Assembly: GCA_038501625.1 (NCBI GenBank)
Contig: JAZAYU010000013.1
Location: 7,564,001 to 7,628,000, forward strand
DNA length: 64,000 bases
DNA from: Corbicula japonica
Taxonomy: Eukaryota > Mollusca > Bivalvia > Venerida > Cyrenidae
Direction: 5' to 3'
Shown: piece by piece, positions 50,601-59,600 of the stretch
Numbering within the stretch: position 1 is the stretch's first letter
How the letters are laid out: each line of letters opens with the position of its first letter
Made by a program: the position numbers and the translations under genes
Notes under the pieces: model-generated
What the model was told of the DNA's origin: nothing
Database searches by the model: none
The model's input: only the letters and a program-made list of their open reading frames with translations

Positions 50601-53600
50601 TTGGTAAGAATTTCTGTCTTCTAACATCAAGATAACCCAGACAGAACTAGTTCTTCATACTGTATCCACCAGATATTGTCCAAACAAGCTTATGATGAAA
50701 GTCTGATGAAGAAATATTCTGAAATGGCCAAGTCATAGACGATGTTATGTTTTTGTGACTGATGGACTGACAGACAATCAGCAGGTACATGTATTGCCTT
50801 TTTCTTCAAAAGGGAGACAACATTATAATGTAACTCTCATAAACTTATTCTTAAGATAGCTGAAGAGAGTAAACATAAACTTACAGTTATGACAAGTTCA
50901 TCAATCTGTCCATGCAGTTTCTTGGCATAGTCTTTGAGAGCTGTTTTCTGTCCTTTCTTCACCTTGTTGAAGACATCTTCTACCTCCCAGGTCCACCACA
51001 CCTGGTTACCAGCAAGACACACCATACCCTGGTATCCCATCATCCATTCAACTCTGTAAAACAACATAGTAATATAGGTCAGCTTGTATCTAGCAAGACA
51101 AATAGTATTCTTGTGTCTTCTGGACAGATGTCCTCTTGCATGTCAAAAGTTTGGTACCCACACAGATACATACTTGCTGGTTTTCTATTTCCTGCTATCT
51201 ATTACAATCAATATTTAAAAATGAAGAAGTGATCACACAAATAAAATTGTAAAAATAAAGTCTTTTTATGCTTTACTCAATTGAAATTAATTATATCCCA
51301 CATAAGAACAGTGTAGATCCAGTTCTGCCCGCACATCTGTGAAGTCAGATCAGAATCTACACTGTTCATTTTTAGATTCATAGGGTTATATCAGACCAAA
51401 GGCCAACAGTATACATGCAGATCAGATTGCATGGAGGTTTAGGCTGAGGTGGATCTACTTGGATGTGCAGGCAGATCTGGATCTATACTGGTCACTCATG
51501 AGATAACTGGCATATCTATTGAGTGAAGACATATTACAAACTCTCAAAGATGTTACAATGTGAAGGCTTATTACATAAAATACTGCTGATCTGAACTAGG
51601 TAAAACACTTAACAGCATATACATGTACTGCAGTCAAGGTAAAAAAAAATCTTACCTAAACCAAAACAAGATCAACTAACAATTTTCATTTACACAGGGG
51701 ACCCAGCATTTGCTAGTCAGGTTCAAATGTATATCAAATTGTGAAACAAATACAACATCTTAATGCCTGGAAACCCCATACATGCACTGAAACTACTTTG
51801 ATACAACATGCTGAAACATGCAATATGGCCCTAAGCTTATAAAACTGAGAATGGAAACCAGTCTCAAATCTCAAGCATCTGAATAGCGACCAGACTCCAT
51901 TTTAGCCATTCAGCTTGAGATTTGAGACTGGTTTCTAATCTCAGTTTTATAATCTTAAGCCCAGGTGAAGATTTCCTCTTACTCTGTGCTTTAGTCTACT
52001 AAAAGTGACTGACGGAATGTGGTTAAACAATTACCTCAAGTAACGCTTTTTGGGAGGATCCGAGTCTATTTCTTTACTAAGTCTAAGTCAGATAAGCAAT
52101 GAAGTAAAATAAAAAATGATAAAACTTCAGTAAAAAACAACTTTTTTAAGTAATCTGTTTTAATGATGCTTAAAGCAGCACAATTATATTATTTTATAAA
52201 AGAAAATTTTAAGAAATTTGATAAAAAAATGGCTTTAACCTCTTACTCCATATATACCGTTCTTTTTTGCATGTGCAAACAGTGTAGATTCTTAGTAAGA
52301 AATAACCTAATAAATCTTAAAGCAAATAATGTAGATCCTTATCAGGCATCATCGATGCGGCAGCTGATTTGCATCAACATTGTTCACCCAAAGGATATTA
52401 ACAGTCATATCCCCCAGATTAAAGGCTTCAACAGAAAGACCTAGAAATCCCTGACATTTATAAAAAAGATTCAATATGTTAGCTTATTTATAATGCTGCT
52501 CATACCAGTTATTTTAGTATTTCTTAACTTAAATACAATTTTTATAGACTTAAAAAGCACTGAACATTTTCACTGAAAATAACTGATAAGTAATTTAATT
52601 CATTTTATAAAATATTTTTATTGATATAATAAAGTGAAATTACATAAAATCTAATAGGATGTGTACCTCTTTTTATTTTCACAGTAGAAGAAGATGGCTT
52701 CCTTAGTGATAAGACGATTTGTGGCTCTCATCTCCTGCAGCACACTGGTCATCCAGTCCTCAACACGCCCCTCCGCAGGCACCTGTGTGCGGAAGTCCAT
52801 TACTTCACCCTCGGCAGATATCATAGCGGTTGCAAGCGTCTCATTACTGTTTCCTTTGCTGAACCTCAGTGCGGCAATGTTGTCGTACATCTTTAATTAT
52901 ACACACACATTTATCAGTCACAGTTGTATGACCCTTTTAATTCATGTTTTTTATTCTTTTACAAAAGCATCAAGTTTCATTTTTTTAACTACCACTTTTC
53001 TACTCCATGGATGGGGCATTTAATCAATGTGTGACTAAAGCAGTTCCTATAAATTTGACAAAAAGAAGGTCTCCTCTTTGTCTTCCATTAAAGATGTGCA
53101 GTCTGAGCCATTTTCTTTGAAAACAATCAGGAAGACATTCTTTTTTTAAGAATCCATGAGTGCATGTTATTGCGATGACAGTCTTAGCAAAAAAAGTATG
53201 GAAAGAAGGCTATTTAAATGAAAAGTATGATAATTTAATGATTGGGGGTGGCTGGGGGTGATTTAAAAGGGACTAAAAGTAATGAAAGACTGCTTTTTTT
53301 GTTATTAAAGTTTTCATCATAAAATGTATGACAAGGAAGGTATACCTTGATCATATGTTCTTGTACACACTCTGGATCACTGCTACCCAGGATGCTAAGC
53401 AACTCATCATCAGAGATGAAGAAGAATCTTGGGAATGCATTTCTCTTGGAGTCAAGGTAGTCGTTAAGAGACTTCTGACATTTCTCCAGTCCCACGCTCA
53501 GAGCTTCAAGGTCCTGCAGGCGATTCTGGGCATGACAAGCCAGCTTGATGGTTGGCACCTTGTGGGTGTCCGTCATGATCTAAAATACATGTGATATGTA

Positions 53601-56600
53601 CAGATACTGTACAATACTAAACATTTCAGTTTATTTATTCTAGTGATTTGTAAGTATTGCTGCAGTGTTTTTATTGATCTCTATGAAAAGTTATAATAAT
53701 GCTTTGTTTTAACTACAAGACTCTTGGCAAGTACGAACAAGCCTTTTTAATCGCTACAATATTAATACATTGTAACCTGGTTCGTCAATATATATTTTGA
53801 AAACAGAAGAGAGAAACAATGATACCTTTTTAAAAGTTTTGTCAATCTGGTCAAACTTCTTGGCTTCCTCTGGAAGCTGTGACCTGATGTCACCCCCAAC
53901 GAAGATCCCCTCGAGGTACATCCACTTCCTCTGCACCACCATCCATACCTGAACATACAATACAGTTTCTGCCAGCAAGCTTCAATGATACGCATCTGAT
54001 TTTGTTTCGTTCATAAAACTAGAATTTTTACATTACACTAAAATGTAGGTCAAACGTGTATAATGTTCTTACAACAGCCTAAAATCTTACAAGCGGAGTT
54101 TTTAAGACAACAATCTTAATTCACAGCAAGAACGAAAAGCATTAATTTCATCAAATATTTTGAACACTTATAATGCCTATCTGTTTATTCTAATCAACTT
54201 TCAATAACTATTTATGGCTGACATGCAGTATATGTAAAAGTCTGCAGCAAACATGAACAACTTACATCAAGGACTTCGGATATATGTGAGAGACTTTTCT
54301 CCCAGTTCTGTACACTGTTGAGGAAGGGACCAATGAACCTTGAGGCAGACATACTCTGAAGGTTCATAGAGCTGTCATCCAAACTCTGCGTGATCTCATC
54401 TATAGCACCAAGGATAAAACCTCGGTGAGATGTGCCCTTCATGTATGGTACCACAGTAAACTTCATGTTGTTCCATGTTTCCTCTATCTCTTTCACTCCC
54501 TAAAATACAAATATACAGTTCACTTAAATCCTTGAAAACAAAGATACAAAAATTCAGAATTTCCTGAAGAGACTTGCTGAAAAAAAAATCAAACAAGAAA
54601 ATCACAGATATTTAAATACAGAATAAAAACCCACTAAAGTAACTGAGTTTGTGAATTGAATTGTTTTTTGGAATAGCATATGATGAAATATGATGCCAAA
54701 ATAGCAGTCTTTCACTGGCATCTGCAAGCTTTTTGATCCTTATCCAAGAGAACAAAACTCGACTGACCAGTCAGATGGAATCTAAAACAACTGAATGGTT
54801 AAAACTGAGCCATGTTTCCAAACTGCTGTGTGGGTTCTAGTCCTGCGGGATTACAACTTTATCTGTGAGGAAGCTATCCAGCTAGCTTATGGAAGGTCGG
54901 AGGTTCTACCCACATTCCAGTATGCACTTTAAACAATGCCTGGTGGGGTATCTGGGGTCTTCCTTCACCAAAAAACGCAGGAAGTTCACACCCAGATATG
55001 CACTCGTATGGTGGGGAAGAACTTGAAAGCAATTAAATCAACAATTAACATGTTCATTGAGCAATTGAATCTCTTGCATTAACAGTTTTAATGAAGTACT
55101 TAGGTAACCTAAGATGAACAATGTCATACACTCTAACATATTGAACCCTAAGTGGTAAGTAATGGGTTTGCTCTCACCTTTTCAATACCCATTTCCTTGC
55201 TAGCCATGGTGACAATTTCTCCAATGGTTTCGTGATATCTCTGTAATTCCATGGCAAAGATGTTAGCTAGAGTGAACGTCTCTGGGTTGATGTCGAATTT
55301 CTGACCTGTCTTAGTCATCAGCTCCTTCCAGTGACTGGAATATTGTAATAAATATTATTGCCCAAAGTTATAAAACTGAGCAAGGAAACCAGTCTCAAAT
55401 CTCAAGCATCTGATTGGCTGAAATGGCGACTGGTCGCCATTTCAGCCAATCAGATGCTTGAGATTTGAGACTGGTTTCTAATCTCAGTTTTATAACCTTC
55501 AGCCAATGCTATACACAGGTATCAGTTCCAGATTTAACTATATAAACATGTTAAAACTTTCTACATTTCTTTTAAAATAGAACATTTTATGTTTTTCAGA
55601 AAGAAAATACTTTAAATGTGATGTCCATATATAGTTTTAAAAAAAAGAATGTTGTTTTTTTTCTACAAGATTTATATTTTAAATTTCTGTTTAAATCAGT
55701 GACCAAGATCGGTGTTTATGCTGAGCATTTAAAACTTTTTCAGTATTCTTAGTTCTTCTTTTCCTGTCTTAAGACAAAGCTTCATAAGAGATTCAAGTTA
55801 AATAATCTTACCGGTCTCTGAGTGCTTCATGTTTGAGATCCACAAACAGTGGTAGGGAGTCCCTGAATTCTTTCATCTTCTCTTCCAGGGCTCGGGCCAC
55901 TGGCATCTGTTTGACCTCTCGTGGCATCTTCCGTAGGTTCTTCAGGAAGTTCTCAATACCGTCCTGTAGGATCTGGATGTTCAGGTTCGCCCACAATGTC
56001 TCAGCCCACTGTTCACGGGCAGCCTATAAACACAAAAATAATGACATCATTCATGATCAAAGTGATTCTCTCAACAAAAAAGAGTAATGTCTTTCTTCCA
56101 TTATCTTAAATTTAATTATTTGTGACCAAAATTTATACAAACACCATTAAGATGTTCATGAAAAACTGTAGAAATATAGTTATAGATTATGATTGTTGGA
56201 GATTTCCGTTGCATATGCCCAATCCCATATAAGCAAATCATTAAATCTACACAAACTCCAACTCAAGTAATGGTTTTACAGTAAATTCAATTGTACTATC
56301 TTCTTTAACAAACAAAAAGTTAATTGAAGTAAATTTATTAAATCATGAAACCTACACAAACTCAAGTAATGTATGTAAAGTAAATGTAATCTTCATTGAT
56401 AAACAAAAGTCAATGGAAGTGATAGGACAGTCAGGGGATGGAGTTTACCCTTTCCTCCATAGACAAACCTTTATTGGATGGGCGAAGTGTAGATCCAGAT
56501 CAGCTGGCACATCCGTGCCCTTTGATTAGGATCTGCAATTTTCACTTTATGATTTGTTATTTCTGACCAAAATGCGACCAGTGCAGATCCTGATCAGATG

Positions 56601-59600
56601 GCATGGATGTGCCAGCTGATCTGGATCTACACTGGTCGTACATGCGTAAAAATGTGTATTTATGGAGGAAAGGGTTAACTGATAGGATACAAAGGTAGCT
56701 TACCAGTTGCTCCTCATAGAGGGCATAGATCATCTCAAGTCCCTTCATCTGTTTCTGGACTTGTTGTAGGTCAGGGTACATGGTGATAGGTAGATCAAAC
56801 AGTTTCTCAGCATTGGCCAGCTCCTGACGCTCTGTCTCGTACTTGTTCACCTCCACTTTGTATGTCTTCATTAACTCCACACCTAAACACAACAGCCCAA
56901 GTTTTGAGTAACTGATACCACTTTGCCTGATCCCTTTACTCCATAAATACACCTTTACTGCTTGGGCGAACAGTGTAGATCCTGATCAGTTGGCGAAGAT
57001 GTGCCAGCTGATCTGGATCTACACTGAAAGCACATGTGATAACATGCGTTTTATAGAGTAAGGGTTAAAGGGCTCTATAAATGCAATGGTCTTACATGTT
57101 TCTCCATTCAATGTTCAAACATTTATTTTTCAGAAAATTTTCAATTGATTTAATTATCTGAATAGTGATCAGCGTAGACCCTGATCAGACTCTGCGGATG
57201 TGGATGGTGGATATTCAGAATTTATTTGTAAATTTAACAGCAACTAAGAAAGGTCTTTGTTTCAAGTACACCTTGAAATCATGTTATATTTTCACTGAGA
57301 TTTCTATGTAAACCTATGCAATCTTAAAAAACATGATTTACAGCTCATCTGGAATTACAATTGTATATATGGAGTAAAGATTTTGTATCAGACATTTTCA
57401 ACAGTAATCATTATTTTAACTGAGGTAAGCTTAATACCTTTGTCAAGGTTTGAACCCACAGCTCCTGGTCCCTCAAGGTAGAATCTGTCAGAGAACTCGC
57501 TCAGTTCATTACTGAAGTCCTTGATCTGCTCTTGTGTGATCTGGTAACAATAATACAGTATGGTAGAGACTTTAAACAACAAGAACAGTACAGCAGAGAC
57601 TTAAACCAAAAATACAATAGGTTGAAAGTAGAGAGTTCAAAAAATAGTTACAGTGTACTATGGATTCATTATTTTTCACACAGATTTAATTTTTGCTCAT
57701 TTCGCAAAATTAAACAGCAGCGAATCGTTGCAATGCAGTAACATAACTAATGAGGATTATAAAAATGCGCAAATTTATGCCCATGCGAAAAGTCGTTTGC
57801 TTGATTTTGCGCCAAATTTCGTCCCCGTGAAATTAAATGATACTAAAGTAATTGAGACCGAATGCAACATCGTATGGTGGAACAGAATACTGTAAACAAA
57901 TATATATGCATAATAGTTGGTATTTGTGTAAAGCAATGGTTGTCATCTCAAAGTAAAAAGTTCATTATCTCAGAAGTCGTTGAAGCACTTTACATCATTG
58001 GCATCAACAATAATTTATTATCAGTGATGAAGTTTTTACCTGTTCCTTTGTATATACTATATAGAGTGCTCATGGTGACAACAACTGATGGTAAGCTTTA
58101 TAGTGATTTGTGTTCACAATATCGAAAATATCTGATTATATTAAACTTAACAATATTATCATCATACATATGAACATCAGACAAATCAACTTAAGGATTA
58201 CCTGCCTTGGTATAATAATTCACATCCATGCTATTTTTTAAACATTCAAGTCATATGTGCATTCAAAAGCAATATTTTTAACAATGTACTGTTTTTCTTA
58301 TACCAGTAATATGTGATCCTTTGACAGACAACATTAAGAACCTTACCCCTCCACTGTAGAATAAGCCTCGCTAAATGACAATCACATATTTGCATACAAA
58401 TATCGAATTATTATACTGCAAAGAAATTTGCTTGAATTTGATTGGATAATGTGCCGTTGATGTATATCCGTATTTACAGATCGGCCGTAGATATAACGCA
58501 CGTGCCTTAATTTCCCTCTCTGGCCTCCTACCTTTTGTTGTCGTCCGCCATTTTGTTTTGAATTTCCGTAAAAATGCATAATTTGAAGCCGAGCTTATAA
58601 ATTATAAAGCGGTATGCTTAGGAATTACTAAAATTGTTACAGAAAATATTTGTGTCTTGTTTTAACGTAGAAAACAATGAGATTATTCCTATAATTTTGT
58701 AAATAACTATCAAATCGATAGTCCATTCAATTTCTATAGAAGTGACGTCATGCAGGTAAATTAATGACATCAGACATGTAATTATTGAGGTTCTCAGCGG
58801 GGAATTAAGCCGTTCGGCATTAAATAAGCGAAATAAATGAAAAATCGATGTTTTCTAACTATTTTTGTCTGAAAAAAGTCTTTGCAGTATAATAAAACAA
58901 TTATTTGGTTTCTTGAAAGGGTATGTGAGGATATATTGCCGGTCTGAGTGTCATATTATCCCTCGCCTGCGGCTCGGGTAATATGACACCCAGACCGGCA
59001 ATATATCCTCACATTCCCTGTCAAGAAACCAAATAACTATATAATATTTTGTTTTAAAGAATAAATATTTGTATTTAGTATAATAAGATAACAAATACTT
59101 TCTGAGAAAACTTGTGTCATCTGAACTAATATTAGTTGTCTTTGTATTTAACTCCACAGATAAACCTCATGTCCCATGTGCAGCCAGTGTAGATCCAGAT
59201 CACCCTGCACATCCATGCAGTCTGCTCAGGATCTACACCCTTCACTTCTAGGTCAGAAATCCTTAATCTTAATGCAAACTGTGTAGAATCTGATCAGACT
59301 ACATGGATGTGCAGGGTGATCTGGATCTACACCAGTGGCACATTGGATTCGCGCCAAATTCATGGAATAAAGCATGGTCTATAATAAACAGATCTGGATA
59401 TATTTTGTATAATGATTTAGAAGAACAACTTCGAAATGTAATTTGAAGACAACAATGAGTGTACCTCTTTGAACTTCTTCTTGACGGCAAAGAGGCTGGC
59501 ATCAACATTCTTGGACTTCCAGACCAGGTCTTCCCAGATCTGAGGCATCTTCCACTGAAGCTCCTTCTCATTTTCTGTTACCTAGTGTGCAACAAGAAAC

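Noticed and set aside
58382..58579. 65-codon minus-strand frame beginning just upstream of the MADDNK start
   Set aside because: Different frame from the YY1-like ATG, basic low-information composition, no domain.
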